64,000 nucleotides of DNA, taken from the NCBI RefSeq assembly GCF_030489605.1, contig NZ_JAUKFY010000004.1, positions 248,001 through 312,000 of the forward strand. Direction: 5' to 3'. The translations under genes and the position numbers were made by a program. Below are positions 27,512-36,894 of the stretch, one piece after another. Under the pieces are notes generated by a model. It worked only from the letters and a program-made list of their open reading frames with translations, had not been told where the DNA came from and made no database searches. This DNA comes from Brevibacillus laterosporus. GTDB lineage: Bacteria > Bacillota > Bacilli > Brevibacillales > Brevibacillaceae. Positions within the stretch are counted from its first letter, which is position 1; every line of letters starts with the position of its first letter.

Positions 27512-27868
27512 TCAGTGTGTAATCATTCCCTTATTCATTGCCTGAATACACTCTTCCAACCATCCCAGAGCCTTGGCCTGCTCCGGTACTTCACTTACTT
27601 CCCGATATGCTTGTTCTACCAGCTTTTTCACTAAAAATAAACTGGAGAAATCTAAAGCCATCACCACTTGTTTAGGCGGCTGCGTCTGTTCTTTTAAAGC
27701 CTCAACGCCATCTAATAAAACCGCCGCTGTCTTTTCAGCCACCTCATTTAGTTGTTCATGCTGTCTTAATTCATCGTAAAAACTATCATACAAACGGCAC
27801 AAAATTAAAAACGCTTGTGTGCTAAGAACCACTTCGTTTGCATGTAGGTGCATCATCGAGTCTTCCAC
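27512..27868 (-). CDS. Hypothetical protein, helical
   Basis: I do not recognise this family. The GTG at 27868 follows GGAGG by 7 bases and gives 118 residues; the frame to 27892 has no such site. The sequence is mostly helical (YDSFYDELRQHEQLNEVAEK, FLVKKLVEQAYREVSEV) with no signal or membrane segment. It is alone on the minus strand. Confidence 0.55.
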   Translation of the reverse strand: MEDSMMHLHANEVVLSTQAFLILCRLYDSFYDELRQHEQLNEVAEKTAAVLLDGVEALKEQTQPPKQVVMALDFSSLFLVKKLVEQAYREVSEVPEQAKALGWLEECIQAMNKGMITH

Positions 27869-28040
27869 AAGTATGCCTCCGTCTCTTCCCATCTATCTGC
27901 CGTAGATTTATTTTTATTATAGCATGAATGTTTCCTCTAGGTGGCATTTTGCCCAGTTCAAGCCTTGCCGTACTGTGCACGGAACATAAACCGAAATAAT
28001 CTTTCTATTACAAAAATAACATTTTCATGTATGCACAATT

Positions 28041-28074
28041 AAAGTCCCCTTCTCTTTTCCTAGAAAGGGGACCT
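28041..28074 (-). terminator. Terminator after the small Asn-rich protein gene
   Basis: The stem GGTCCCCTTT/AAGGGGACT is followed on the minus strand by TTAATTG. Confidence 0.65.
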
Positions 28075-28093
28075 TGTTGTTTTACACACATTC

Positions 28094-28207
28094 TTAAGCT
28101 TTATGCGTATTTCCATTATCGCGAATGTTACTGTTTTGGTCATTAATATCTAGCGTTTTACCTCTGTTTTTCGCCTTGTTTTGAGATTTGTTGTTCTTGC
28201 TGGACAT
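28094..28207 (-). CDS. Small Asn/Lys-rich protein, 37 residues
   Basis: A start at 28207 follows a strong GGGAGGTGA, giving 37 residues, mostly Asn, Lys, Ser and Asp (begins MSSKNNKSQNKAKNRGKT). A longer frame to 28345 has no clear ribosome site. A terminator follows. The composition is like small acid-soluble or other spore core proteins of Bacilli, but no named family fits well, so this is left open. Confidence 0.55.
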   Translation of the reverse strand: MSSKNNKSQNKAKNRGKTLDINDQNSNIRDNGNTHKA

Positions 28208-28407
28208 GGTTTGACTCACCTCCCGATTGTTCGGCTTAGTTTCCCCGATGTGAGTGAAAGTTACGCATGAAGGTGGATTTCTCTTCCCTAAATCATCCAT
28301 ACCAACGTACAGCACTCCTAAAAAATGAGTTGCTTCTCTGCTCAATACCTTTTAATCTGGTGATAGTAAAAAGATTTAGAACTTTCGCATAGATAGGTGG
28401 AAACTAC

Positions 28408-29001
28408 ATGCTTGTCATTACTCCCATTCAATTACAAGGAACTTTCGTAGTACTCGAACCGCTACAGCCAGAACACGAAGCAGAGCTTCAGCAAGTCGGA
28501 AGTTTTCCCGAAATTTGGACCTTTTTACCGAAGGCAATGGTTACAAATGAGGACTGGAAAGCCTATTTTAAAAAAGCATACGATGCAAAGGAAGCAGGAA
28601 CAGAATTTCCTTTTATTATTAGGGAGCGTTCCTCCCAAGGCATTATTGGGACTACTCGCTTTATGAATATTTCTAGTAAGGATGACCACTTAGAAATCGG
28701 TTCAACCTGGCTCACTCCACGCCTATGGAAAACAGGTGCGAATACGGAGTGTAAATATTTGTTGCTAAGCCATTGCTTTGAACATCTCGGATGTGTTCGC
28801 GTTCAAATTAAAACCGATTCTCGCAACGAGAACTCACAACGAGCTATTCGGCGAATCGGAGCGACCTATGAGGGCACACTTCGCAAGCATATGCGTCTGG
28901 CCAATGGTTATGTCCGTGATACTGCAATGTTTTCGATTATTGATTCAGAATGGCCGCAGGTAAAAGAGAAGCTGGCCCTTATGATGCAAGGTTACATATA
29001 G
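28408..29001 (+). CDS. GNAT-family N-acetyltransferase
   Basis: The 197-residue protein has the RimJ/RimL-type layout: a start LVVLEPLQPEHEAEL, IGTTRFMNISSKDDHLEIGSTWL and TDSRNENSQRAIRRIGATYEGTLRKHMR, with the CoA-binding Q/R-x-x-G motif. The target (a protein N-terminus or a small amine) is not known. The start has an AGGTGG site. Confidence 0.85.
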   Translation: MLVITPIQLQGTFVVLEPLQPEHEAELQQVGSFPEIWTFLPKAMVTNEDWKAYFKKAYDAKEAGTEFPFIIRERSSQGIIGTTRFMNISSKDDHLEIGSTWLTPRLWKTGANTECKYLLLSHCFEHLGCVRVQIKTDSRNENSQRAIRRIGATYEGTLRKHMRLANGYVRDTAMFSIIDSEWPQVKEKLALMMQGYI

Positions 29002-29141
29002 GAAAAGTACACCCTTCTTTGAAAAAACCTCCCTATTTCGCTCATTTTGTACAATCTTAGGCTAGATCAATGCATCCAGTTCGTGTACAGTTAAGAATAG
29101 ATATCCACAAGCGATGATAGATTATGAGGTGACCTCTTTTC

Positions 29142-30905
29142 ATGCATACAAATTTACGAACTTTTATCCAACAGCTTCGCGATGAAGGACAATTATTGCA
29201 GATTGATACTCCTGTTGATCCCTATTTGGAATTGGCAGAAATTCATCGTCGAGTCATTAATGAACAAGGGCCGGCCCTTTTTTTTACAAATGTTAAAGGG
29301 AAAAGCTTCCCTATTGTAACCAATCTATTTGGAACCCGTGAACGGGTCGATATGGCATTCGGACCAAAACCAGAAAAAATTATTCAGCAATTAGTAAGCA
29401 ACATGGACAAGCTGATGCCCCCGAAGCTCTCTGCCCTTTGGGGATTACGTGATCCTCTATTAAGTGTCATGAAAACAGGTACGAAAAACGTATCGTTAAA
29501 AAATGCTCCTGTCGCTCAGGTACATACAACTGATGTCAATTTACACGAATTACCGGCTATTACCAGCTGGCATGAAGACGGGGGGCCGTTTGTTACTTTG
29601 CCACTTGTCTACACAGAGCATCCCGTCAGTAAAGAACACAATCTGGGGATGTATCGTATTCAGCTATATGATGAAAATACTACGGGTATTCATTGGCAGA
29701 TTCATAAAGGTGGTGGATTCCACTATTACGAGGCTGAAAAACGTAACCGTGCTTTGCCGGTAACCCTGACAGTTGGCGGACCGCCTGCTCTGATTGTCTC
29801 TGCTATCGCTCCATTACCAGAGATGGTTCCGGAACTCATTTTCTCCTCTCTCTTAATGGGAGAAAAGCTAGGAATGACCGAAGTAGACAATCATCCGCAT
29901 AAAATTATTTCGGAAGCAGAATTCGTGTTTGGCGGTATTGTCCCTCCACATGTTCGCCGACCTGAAGGACCGTTTGGCGACCATTTTGGCTATTATTCCT
30001 TAGCTCACGACTTCCCTGTCTTCCATGTGCAGCAAATGTGGCGCAGAGAAGATGCGATCTATCCAGCTACAGTGGTTGGCAAGCCGCGCCAGGAGGATTT
30101 CTTTATTGGTGAATACCTGCAAAGCCTGCTGTCACCGCTTTTCCCTGTGGTCATGCCTGGAGTGAAGGCTCTTTGGACCTATGGGGAAACTGGCTTCCAT
30201 GCATTAGCTGGAGCAATCGTACGCGAAAGCTACTATAAAGAAGCAATGGCTCATGCTTTTAGAATTCTAGGGGAAGGTCAGCTTACATTAACCAAGTTTT
30301 TGATGGTTACGGATGTACATTGTGACCTATCGCAGTTCAGTAAGTTTTTAGAGATTGTGTTGGCTCGTTTCCAACCAGAACGTGACCTACTGATTGTCAA
30401 CGATACCTCCAACGATACACTTGATTATACAGGACGCAAATTTAATCATGGTAGCAAAGGAGTAATGCTCGGCATTGGCGATCCTGTTCGTGACCTGCTA
30501 CACACTTATAACGGGCCAGACATCCCGCGTTTTCCTCATGTAGAGGTCTTTTGCCCAGGCTGTCTCGTAATTTCAGGACCAAAATTTGAAGATGCCCCGC
30601 AAATAGGGGAAGATTTGATCGCTTATGCCAATGAACATTTAGCCGACTGGCCTATGATTTGTATCGTTGATGACGCTGCGATCTCACGCAAGGAAAGCAG
30701 CTTCCTCTGGACAGTCTTTACGCGCTTTGATCCAGCAAACGATCTATATGCCAAATCAACTATCGTACGCAATAAAATCCGTTATGAGGGGCCATTAGTC
30801 GTTGATGCTCGTATGAAGCCGTTTTATCCAGCAGAGGTCGAAACCCGTCCAGACATTGACAAACTGGTCAGCAGACGTTGGAAGGAATACTTTCCTCATC
30901 TGTAA
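29142..30905 (+). CDS. UbiD-family decarboxylase
   Basis: The 587-residue protein belongs to the UbiD family of prenylated-FMN decarboxylases. Marks are GPALFFTNVKGKSFPIVTNLFGTRERVDMAFG, the central EGPFGDHFGYYS, and the C-terminal CIVDDAAISRKESSFLWTVFTRFDP. UbiD enzymes decarboxylate aromatic or unsaturated acids and need the UbiX cofactor maker, which is not in the window. In a Bacillales host a role in quinone making or in aromatic acid decarboxylation is possible; substrate cannot be read. A terminator follows. Confidence 0.85.
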   Translation: MHTNLRTFIQQLRDEGQLLQIDTPVDPYLELAEIHRRVINEQGPALFFTNVKGKSFPIVTNLFGTRERVDMAFGPKPEKIIQQLVSNMDKLMPPKLSALWGLRDPLLSVMKTGTKNVSLKNAPVAQVHTTDVNLHELPAITSWHEDGGPFVTLPLVYTEHPVSKEHNLGMYRIQLYDENTTGIHWQIHKGGGFHYYEAEKRNRALPVTLTVGGPPALIVSAIAPLPEMVPELIFSSLLMGEKLGMTEVDNHPHKIISEAEFVFGGIVPPHVRRPEGPFGDHFGYYSLAHDFPVFHVQQMWRREDAIYPATVVGKPRQEDFFIGEYLQSLLSPLFPVVMPGVKALWTYGETGFHALAGAIVRESYYKEAMAHAFRILGEGQLTLTKFLMVTDVHCDLSQFSKFLEIVLARFQPERDLLIVNDTSNDTLDYTGRKFNHGSKGVMLGIGDPVRDLLHTYNGPDIPRFPHVEVFCPGCLVISGPKFEDAPQIGEDLIAYANEHLADWPMICIVDDAAISRKESSFLWTVFTRFDPANDLYAKSTIVRNKIRYEGPLVVDARMKPFYPAEVETRPDIDKLVSRRWKEYFPHL

Positions 30906-30953
30906 GTGATACTCCTTGTGTGCGTCTTCTAGTTCGGCGTAGATGAAATAGAT

Positions 30954-30990
30954 AACCTCCTACCTCAGATGACAGAGGAAGGAGGTTTTT
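30954..30990 (+). terminator. Terminator after the UbiD gene
   Basis: The stem AACCTCCT/AGGAGGTT with an inner CCTC/GAGG is followed by TTTTTTTG. Confidence 0.8.
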
Positions 30991-31064
30991 TTGTTGTCAG
31001 ATTTACTTTGCAAGGAAACCCATATAATATAAAAGAAGATAGTCGGAGCAATGGAGGGATAAGC

Positions 31065-31892
31065 ATGCGACAAAAACAAATTCAAGCGGAACTGGATGTG
31101 CAACCGACCATCGATCCGCAGCAAGAAATACGATCAAGAGTGGATTTTTTAAAACAATATCTGCTTGCAACGCACACCAAAGGGTATGTACTTGGAATTA
31201 GTGGTGGACAAGATTCTTCATTGGCAGGTCGTCTCGCCCAATTAGCCGTGGAAGAGATTCGCCAAGAAACTGGTAAGGATTATAGCTTTATCGCTGTTCG
31301 ATTGCCGTACGGGGTTCAACAGGATGAAGAGGATGCCCGGCGTGCGCTGGCTTTCATTAAGCCTGATCGCACGGTTACGGTAAATATAAAACCCGCTGTA
31401 GATGCTTCCGTACAAGCCTTTGAGGAAGCAACTGGAGAACAATTATCTCACTTTCTTAAAGGAAACATTAAAGCACGCGAACGCATGAAGGTTCAATATG
31501 ATCTAGGCGCCCACTACCAATTATTAGTGATTGGAACAGACCATGCGGCTGAAGCTGTTACCGGCTTTTTCACTAAATTCGGAGATGGCGGTTGTGATCT
31601 AACACCTCTTACGGGACTCAGCAAGCGTCAGGGTAAACAGTTATTACAAGCTCTTGGTGCAGAGGAAGCTCTCTATGCCAAGATACCTACAGCAGATCTT
31701 GAGGATGATAAACCACTTTTACCTGATGAAACAGCACTGGGTATGTCCTATGAGCAATTGGACGATTACTTGGAAGGGAAATCTGTTCCAAGCGAGATTG
31801 CCGAAAAAATCGATCAGCGTTACCTTCGTACTGCACACAAACGCCACCTGCCCGTTACGCCATTTGATACATGGTGGAAGGAACAAAAATAA
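31065..31892 (+). CDS. nadE: NH3-dependent NAD+ synthetase NadE
   Basis: The start at 31065 follows an ATGGAGGGAT site and gives 275 residues, the normal length of NadE. The PP-loop ATP site SGGQDSSL (46-53) and later [43 protein letters not shown] and [13 protein letters not shown] match the family. It joins ammonia to deamido-NAD+. A longer frame to 30969 overlaps the UbiD terminator. Confidence 0.92.
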   Translation: MRQKQIQAELDVQPTIDPQQEIRSRVDFLKQYLLATHTKGYVLGISGGQDSSLAGRLAQLAVEEIRQETGKDYSFIAVRLPYGVQQDEEDARRALAFIKPDRTVTVNIKPAVDASVQAFEEATGEQLSHFLKGNIKARERMKVQYDLGAHYQLLVIGTDHAAEAVTGFFTKFGDGGCDLTPLTGLSKRQGKQLLQALGAEEALYAKIPTADLEDDKPLLPDETALGMSYEQLDDYLEGKSVPSEIAEKIDQRYLRTAHKRHLPVTPFDTWWKEQK

Positions 31893-31909
31893 AGCTCGTT
31901 ACATAGCTA

Positions 31910-31994
31910 GTAGGGCAAACTATGCTTGCCCTACCCGGATACCTGAAGGCTTTTGATGTAAGCAGGTTAGCAGATTGATGCTTAACCTGCTTTT
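31910..31994 (+). terminator. Two hairpins downstream of nadE
   Basis: A 9-bp stem GTAGGGCAA/TTGCCCTAC (31910-31934) has no T run. A second stem AGCAGGTTA/TAACCTGCT (31961-31991) is followed by TTTT and looks like the working terminator. Confidence 0.65.
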
Positions 31995-32004
31995 CATTTG
32001 CAAA

Positions 32005-32041
32005 AACAAAAAAACAAGGCAAAATCATCACCTTGTTTTTC
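32005..32041 (-). terminator. Terminator of lplA
   Basis: The stem AAAACAAGG/CCTTGTTTT has T runs on both strands. It lies 38 bases past the lplA stop. Confidence 0.75.
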
Positions 32042-32076
32042 ATAACATGTATTCTCAATAGGAATGTCGGGATTTG

Positions 32077-33078
32077 CTATTCGGTGTCATGGTCAAAAAA
32101 CATCGTCAATAATTCCTCGACAGTAATAGCTCCAAAATAGGTTGGCAAATGAAGTGACTCCAAAACCTCACGGATCGCTTTCTTCTCCATCGGAATATCG
32201 ATAAGCTTTTGCTCAATATCAGCTACTTCCCCTACACCGAAGAAATCGCCATAAATTTTTGCATGTTTGATTTTTCCCTTCTCCACATCAAGACGAAGCT
32301 CAATCGTTCCTACCGGAAAACGTTTGGTTTGTTGGAAATTGCTCTTCGGTGATTTTCCATAATTCCACTCCCAATTTTGGTAGCGTTCCTTGGATAGCTC
32401 ATGAATGTTTTTCCAATCCTCTTCGGTCAACACGTATTCACTTACTTCACCCTGAGCAAAGATGGAGTGTAAAATATGCTGTTTAAACTCTTCGATAGTC
32501 ATTGGCTTCTGTAAAAATTCTGTGATATTAGCAACTCTACTGCGAATTGACTTGATGCCCTTCGATTCAATTTTAGCAGCATTCACCTTCAGCGCTGCTA
32601 CTACATTCTCCATTTCAGAGTCAAATAAGAGAGTACCGTGGCTAAACATACGTCCCTTCGTGGAGTATTGAGCGTTGCCAGAAATTTTGCGTTCACCGAC
32701 TTGAATATCGTTTCGTCCGCTTAATTCAGCCTCTACTCCCATTTCCTTCAAAGCTAACACAACTGGTTCCGTAAACTTTTTAAAGTTATGAAAGGACTTG
32801 CCATCGTCATTGGTAATAAAGCTAAAGTTAAGGTTGCCTAAATCATGATAAACCGCACCACCACCTGATAAACGGCGCACAATGTGAATTCGATGCTCGT
32901 CCACATAATCTGCATTAATTTCCTCGATCGTGTTTTGGTTTTTACCAATAATAATGGATGGCTCATTTATGTAAAACAACAGATAATCATCATCTGCCGG
33001 CAGGTGTTTTAAGGCATATTCCTCAATAGCTAGATTGATTCGCGGGTCTGTAATGCCTTGATTGTCAATGAATTTCAT
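32077..33078 (-). CDS. lplA: Lipoate-protein ligase A
   Basis: The 333-residue protein has the lipoate/biotin ligase fold: IIIGKNQNTIEEINADYV, RRLSGGGAVYHDLGNLNFSF (residues 68-87, the lipoate-AMP loop) and ISGNAQYSTKGRMFSHGTLL. LplA attaches lipoate to lipoyl domains. The start has a GGAGGG site. A LysR-type gene lies just upstream on the same strand, with about 50 bases between. Confidence 0.9.
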   Translation of the reverse strand: MKFIDNQGITDPRINLAIEEYALKHLPADDDYLLFYINEPSIIIGKNQNTIEEINADYVDEHRIHIVRRLSGGGAVYHDLGNLNFSFITNDDGKSFHNFKKFTEPVVLALKEMGVEAELSGRNDIQVGERKISGNAQYSTKGRMFSHGTLLFDSEMENVVAALKVNAAKIESKGIKSIRSRVANITEFLQKPMTIEEFKQHILHSIFAQGEVSEYVLTEEDWKNIHELSKERYQNWEWNYGKSPKSNFQQTKRFPVGTIELRLDVEKGKIKHAKIYGDFFGVGEVADIEQKLIDIPMEKKAIREVLESLHLPTYFGAITVEELLTMFFDHDTE

Positions 33079-33131
33079 GTTGATGCCCTCCAGTGCCAGT
33101 TATCAGTAAGAATGATTTTCACTCTATTATC

Positions 33132-34037
33132 TCATCTCTTACTCTGTTGCTCAAGCTCTGGAGATTGCAATATCATGTCTTCGAAAAATTGAGCCGCCCT
33201 GCTTTTCGGTCTACCTTTTTTGGTAATGAGCGAAAAAAGGCGTTTATGCGGCTTTGAACCGATAGCAAGCGCTTTACATTCTTTCAAAAAAACCTCGCGT
33301 TTTGCAATCAATCCTGAAACAATTGACATGCCAAGCCCTGCCATTACTGCCTCCTTAACTGCTTGGCTGCTGCTAAATTCATAAAAACGCTTTACTTGTA
33401 TCCCTAGCTCTTGGATAATATTATCACTTTGCTCACGCGTTCCTGAACCAGATTCACGAAAAATCCACACTTGGTTCTCTAAGTCAGCCTGAGTTGCAAC
33501 CTTTTTGCGTGCCAAAGAGTGATCGTTTGGAACAAGCAGCACCAATTGATCCTCCATAAAAACCTGCACATCCACATCAGTGCTACTGATTGACCCTTCA
33601 ATTAATCCTACATCGATTTTCTCATCGATTAACGCCTCAATGATTTCTCGAGTATTATTAATTTTTACCTGCGTCTGTACCTTTGGATACTCCTTGGTAA
33701 ACACAACCAATTGCTTAGGCAAGAAATACTCCCCAATTGTATAGCTTGCACCAAGAGAAAGGAGGCCGCTTACTTCCTGCTTGAGGGCTTGCAGCTCCAA
33801 TCGGGTTTCATCTACAGCATAGAGAATCTGTTTAGCTTTTTGATAAAAAAGTTCTCCTGCTCTAGTCACACTCACATGCTTCGGGGAACGAATAATAAAG
33901 GTAGTATCAAATTCTTCCTCTAAGTGGCGAATATGTAGACTGACCGCGGGTTGCGACAGATTAAGCTCTTCAGCAGCACGGGAGAAGTTTTGCTTTTCTA
34001 CTACTTTGACAAAAATCCGTAGGGAATCGAAATTCAT
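33132..34037 (-). CDS. LysR-family transcriptional regulator
   Basis: The 301-residue protein has an N-terminal winged helix-turn-helix (1-60: MNFDSLRIFVKVVEKQNFSR, LNLSQPAVSLHIRHLEEEFD) and a LysR effector domain. It resembles the CysL/YwfK branch, known for sulfur metabolism. Its target is not clear. The start has a GAGGAGGAG site. Confidence 0.88.
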   Translation of the reverse strand: MNFDSLRIFVKVVEKQNFSRAAEELNLSQPAVSLHIRHLEEEFDTTFIIRSPKHVSVTRAGELFYQKAKQILYAVDETRLELQALKQEVSGLLSLGASYTIGEYFLPKQLVVFTKEYPKVQTQVKINNTREIIEALIDEKIDVGLIEGSISSTDVDVQVFMEDQLVLLVPNDHSLARKKVATQADLENQVWIFRESGSGTREQSDNIIQELGIQVKRFYEFSSSQAVKEAVMAGLGMSIVSGLIAKREVFLKECKALAIGSKPHKRLFSLITKKGRPKSRAAQFFEDMILQSPELEQQSKR

Positions 34038-34095
34038 GGATCAGAACTCCTCCTCTGGCTTGTTTATTCCTTCCTTATTCCATCTCAGCACCAAA

Positions 34096-34124
34096 TCCCC
34101 TTCTAAGCGCGTCCAGAAGGGGAT
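34096..34124 (-). terminator. Weak hairpin downstream of the kinase gene
   Basis: An 8-bp stem CCCCTTCT/AGAAGGGG (34098-34123) with a 10-base loop follows the kinase gene. Only ATTTGG follows on the minus strand. Confidence 0.35.
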
Positions 34125-34170
34125 GGATAGTCATTTTCTTTTAGGGCTATTGAAACGGGGATCAGGGCGG

Positions 34171-36279
34171 CTACTGGGTATGCAATTCTATCCCCTGAGG
34201 ATTAATTACTACATTCTCTCCGTCCTTTTTCACCGTAGCTTTTCCATTTTGAAAGCTAGATGCCCAATCATAGGTTAATGCAATGACAACCTGACCTGCA
34301 GTATTCACGTAGCCAAATTTACCATTCTTCTTCACTACAGCAAAACCTTCCGAAAAAGGCATCGCATAATCATACTGATACTCGACCACGACATTAGCAG
34401 TACCGGTTGAATCTAGCTCAACAAAGCCCCACTTCCCCGCCCTCTCTCTAGGAATAAGAGTGGGAAGTTTCGGCTTTGGAGTGCTTTTTTTCTGATTCAC
34501 CTGTATCTTGTCTTTTTCTTGTGTATGTAACGTTACTTTAGTAGGTGACTCCTGAGCTGCTTTTGTTTTGCGGTGCGCTTCTTCTTTTACTTGTATATCT
34601 TTCTTGGTCTTTTCAGGCTTTACGTTAGTTGTAATTTTAGAGGTTTGCCGCTCATTCGTCTGTTCTTTCTTTCCTTGAGCTGCTTTTGCTTTGGCATCCC
34701 GTTCAGCCTTCTCCTTCGCTAGCTGCTCCTCCTGTAGGTTTTTAGCAATCTTTAGTTGTTCCACAGCTTCTTTTTCCAAAGCTTCCCGGGCTTCCTTGGC
34801 TTGTTTGTCCCCTTCGGCAGGTTGTGTTATCTCAATAGCATTGACCGCTTGCTTCTTATTTTGTTCATTACTCCACATAAGACCACCAGCTGCTACGAGA
34901 AAAAAGGCAACAGCAACTCCTGCTCCAAGCTTTTTTTTAGCCATGCTGTTTTTACGTTCCTCTTGCTTGGCAGGTGCCGATTGGGATGCTTTCTCCTCTG
35001 GGAAAGGCTTTAGTGTTTTTATTTTTGTTTCAAGCTCAGCGATTATCATCCATAGATCCTGAGCGAGAGCATGCTGGGGCCCTAGTTGTTTCTGCACAGC
35101 TCGATAGGTCTCTATTGCACGTTCCAGCTCCCCTTGTTCCTCCCACTGTTTCGCTTGTTCTATGTTTTGATAGATGACAGGCAAATTTGCAAAGTCACCT
35201 TGTGCGTTTTCTTCCGTTTTCAAGATTTCCGGTGCAAGCATTCGTTCCGTCTCTATTCCAGAAAAAGGCATGTCTGCTTGCGGTATGGGGATCTGAATCG
35301 TTGCTTGATCGTCCGTCTTCTGCTTTTCGAATCCCGTTTGCCCTTCTTCCTTTACATCCATTAAAGCGAGTAACCATTCTCCAAAGGTTGGGCATTCATT
35401 TAGCTCCTTGCTTTGCCAAGCGCGATCAAGCAGGGAAGCAATCTCTTCCCCCCAATAATTACGAATGGAATTTGCCAAAAGTGGGTATCTATTTGTGCTG
35501 TGAGGTATCTCTTCTGGATTAAAATAGCTTTCTCCCCAAGCAGCTTCTCTGACCGTTTCATCATACCAGCCTAATATCTCGGCTAGTAAAATAGCTCCAG
35601 AGAATCGATCGGCATATTTACTCCATAAGCCTGCCGCAGAGGTTTGCGGCAGAGAATAGCCGGGAGACGCAGCAAATAAGACATCAGGCCGCTCTAATCT
35701 AGGCCCATATAATTGCTCTACGTCCACCAGCTCTACATGGGAAAAGCCGTCTTCTGCCTGATCCCTGACAAGACCTGGCAGAATCAAGTTGGGACCGGAT
35801 AAATCACAATGAGCTAACCCTTGTTGTTCCATAGTTGATAAAACCTTAGCTAATGAACGTGCTAAGGTTAAGCTGTCCGTCCGGTTTAATGCCCGTTTAT
35901 CTATAATAATATCCATCCAAGTAGGTCCTTCTATCCAGGGCATAACCACCGCATACATCAGATCGCGGTGCTGACTTAATAGCTTTCCATGTTTCTGGGG
36001 CGTCAATATAATGCGGTCACATACAGATAACCCTGGTAAAGTAGCAAAATCCTTGATTTGTTCAGATAGATAAACCTGCTTCGGATCTTTATACTGCTGA
36101 CGAAACACCTTTAATGCCTTCCACTTGGAATCTGCTTCTTTTCGAGGAATCATTTGATAGACAATTCCTTGACGCCCCTCCTGACCGTAGGGAACATGAG
36201 GAGCGACTGGATGCTCGCCGATTGCATATGTAGCATTGTGTAGATGAAGCTCTTCCTCTACTCTCGGCTGAAATACCAT
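34171..36279 (-). CDS. Membrane Ser/Thr-kinase-like protein with C-terminal WG repeats
   Basis: A 702-residue protein in four parts. Residues 30-310 form a protein-kinase-like fold with the ATP Lys57 (ALKVF), catalytic loop HCDLSGPNLIL (Asp159, Asn164) and a DVE (Asp186) in place of DFG. A Gln/Glu linker follows. Residues 453-469 (GVAVAFFLVAAGGLMWS) are a single membrane helix. Then come a charged coiled-coil (490-545), a Lys/Thr-rich stretch, and WG-type repeats at 615-690 (RAGKWGFVEL, KKNGKFGYVN). The kinase residues needed for catalysis are present. It closes the type VII secretion-like locus and is separated from the WXG100 gene by a terminator, so it has its own promoter. The topology (kinase fold inside, one helix, outer tail) is like EssB, but EssB is a pseudokinase. 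Role inferred. Confidence 0.75.
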   Translation of the reverse strand: MVFQPRVEEELHLHNATYAIGEHPVAPHVPYGQEGRQGIVYQMIPRKEADSKWKALKVFRQQYKDPKQVYLSEQIKDFATLPGLSVCDRIILTPQKHGKLLSQHRDLMYAVVMPWIEGPTWMDIIIDKRALNRTDSLTLARSLAKVLSTMEQQGLAHCDLSGPNLILPGLVRDQAEDGFSHVELVDVEQLYGPRLERPDVLFAASPGYSLPQTSAAGLWSKYADRFSGAILLAEILGWYDETVREAAWGESYFNPEEIPHSTNRYPLLANSIRNYWGEEIASLLDRAWQSKELNECPTFGEWLLALMDVKEEGQTGFEKQKTDDQATIQIPIPQADMPFSGIETERMLAPEILKTEENAQGDFANLPVIYQNIEQAKQWEEQGELERAIETYRAVQKQLGPQHALAQDLWMIIAELETKIKTLKPFPEEKASQSAPAKQEERKNSMAKKKLGAGVAVAFFLVAAGGLMWSNEQNKKQAVNAIEITQPAEGDKQAKEAREALEKEAVEQLKIAKNLQEEQLAKEKAERDAKAKAAQGKKEQTNERQTSKITTNVKPEKTKKDIQVKEEAHRKTKAAQESPTKVTLHTQEKDKIQVNQKKSTPKPKLPTLIPRERAGKWGFVELDSTGTANVVVEYQYDYAMPFSEGFAVVKKNGKFGYVNTAGQVVIALTYDWASSFQNGKATVKKDGENVVINPQGIELHTQ

Positions 36280-36410
36280 GAGAGCCTCCTCTCTTTCTTA
36301 CATCCTAGTATTCATAAAGTAAACATAGATTGTGGCACGCAGAAAACCATAAATGCGCGTTCAAAGAATTTTTGACTATTGATTTTTGTGCTATGTATTC
36401 TCTCACTAAG

Positions 36411-36450
36411 AAAAGGACTAGGCTCTCTTTCCCACCTAGTCCTTTTCTGA
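36411..36450 (-). terminator. Terminator of the WXG100 gene
   Basis: A perfect 12-bp stem AAAAGGACTAGG/CCTAGTCCTTTT is followed on the minus strand by TTAGTG. Confidence 0.8.
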
Positions 36451-36460
36451 TTTTCTTGCT

Positions 36461-36730
36461 TTATTGAGAATCCGCCTGACGGAACTTCGTAGCAATTGCA
36501 TGTAATTCATGTGATATACTTTCAAGCAGCAGGACAAATCCAGTCATTTGTCTGTTCGCTTCCTGAAATTCCTGGAAGAATTTTTGTTTCGTCATCCCGT
36601 CCCACTGACCTTCCATTTGGTGAATTTGTTGGTTGAGACGATCAATCACTTGCTGACTTTGTTCCTTGCTTTGTTGAAACTGGTTTGCTACTTCATCCAC
36701 TTGATCAGGCGAAATTAAAATGCGTGACAT
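36461..36730 (-). CDS. WXG100-family protein (EsxA-like secretion substrate)
   Basis: The 89-residue protein is a helix-loop-helix with W43-D44-G45 in EGQWDGMTKQKF and a C-terminal F83-x-x-x-D87 (FRQAD), close to the YxxxD secretion signal. This is the WXG100 group of type VII substrates. It starts MSRILISP, very like the start of the longer relative at 44.9 kb. A candidate promoter (TTGTTT 36795-36800, TACAAT 36772-36777, 17 bases apart) and GGGGGG ribosome site precede it; a terminator follows, so it is expressed by itself. Confidence 0.88.
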   Translation of the reverse strand: MSRILISPDQVDEVANQFQQSKEQSQQVIDRLNQQIHQMEGQWDGMTKQKFFQEFQEANRQMTGFVLLLESISHELHAIATKFRQADSQ

Positions 36731-36771
36731 GTTCTTTTTCCCCCCAAGTCGTTCACATTCTCTTTTGTCCT

Positions 36772-36800
36772 ATTGTAGCCTAGAGTATTTTTAGAAACAA
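36772..36800 (-). promoter_or_regulatory. Candidate promoter of the WXG100 gene
   Basis: TTGTTT and TACAAT lie 17 bases apart on the minus strand, about 45 bases before the ATG. Confidence 0.55.
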
Positions 36801-36847
36801 TTCCCAATTTATAAGGAAGCTGATTTAGAAAGAAACACCTATGTTCA

Positions 36848-36894
36848 CTTATCGTTAAAAAGGACTTTTGCCCTTCCTTTTTAACGATAAATTT
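36848..36894 (-). terminator. 16-bp stem hairpin over the end of the EssC gene
   Basis: A perfect 16-bp inverted repeat (36849-36864 and 36875-36890) with a 10-base loop contains the EssC stop codon. The inner part, AAAAAGGA/TCCTTTTT, carries the T run that makes it look like an intrinsic terminator. Confidence 0.7.
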
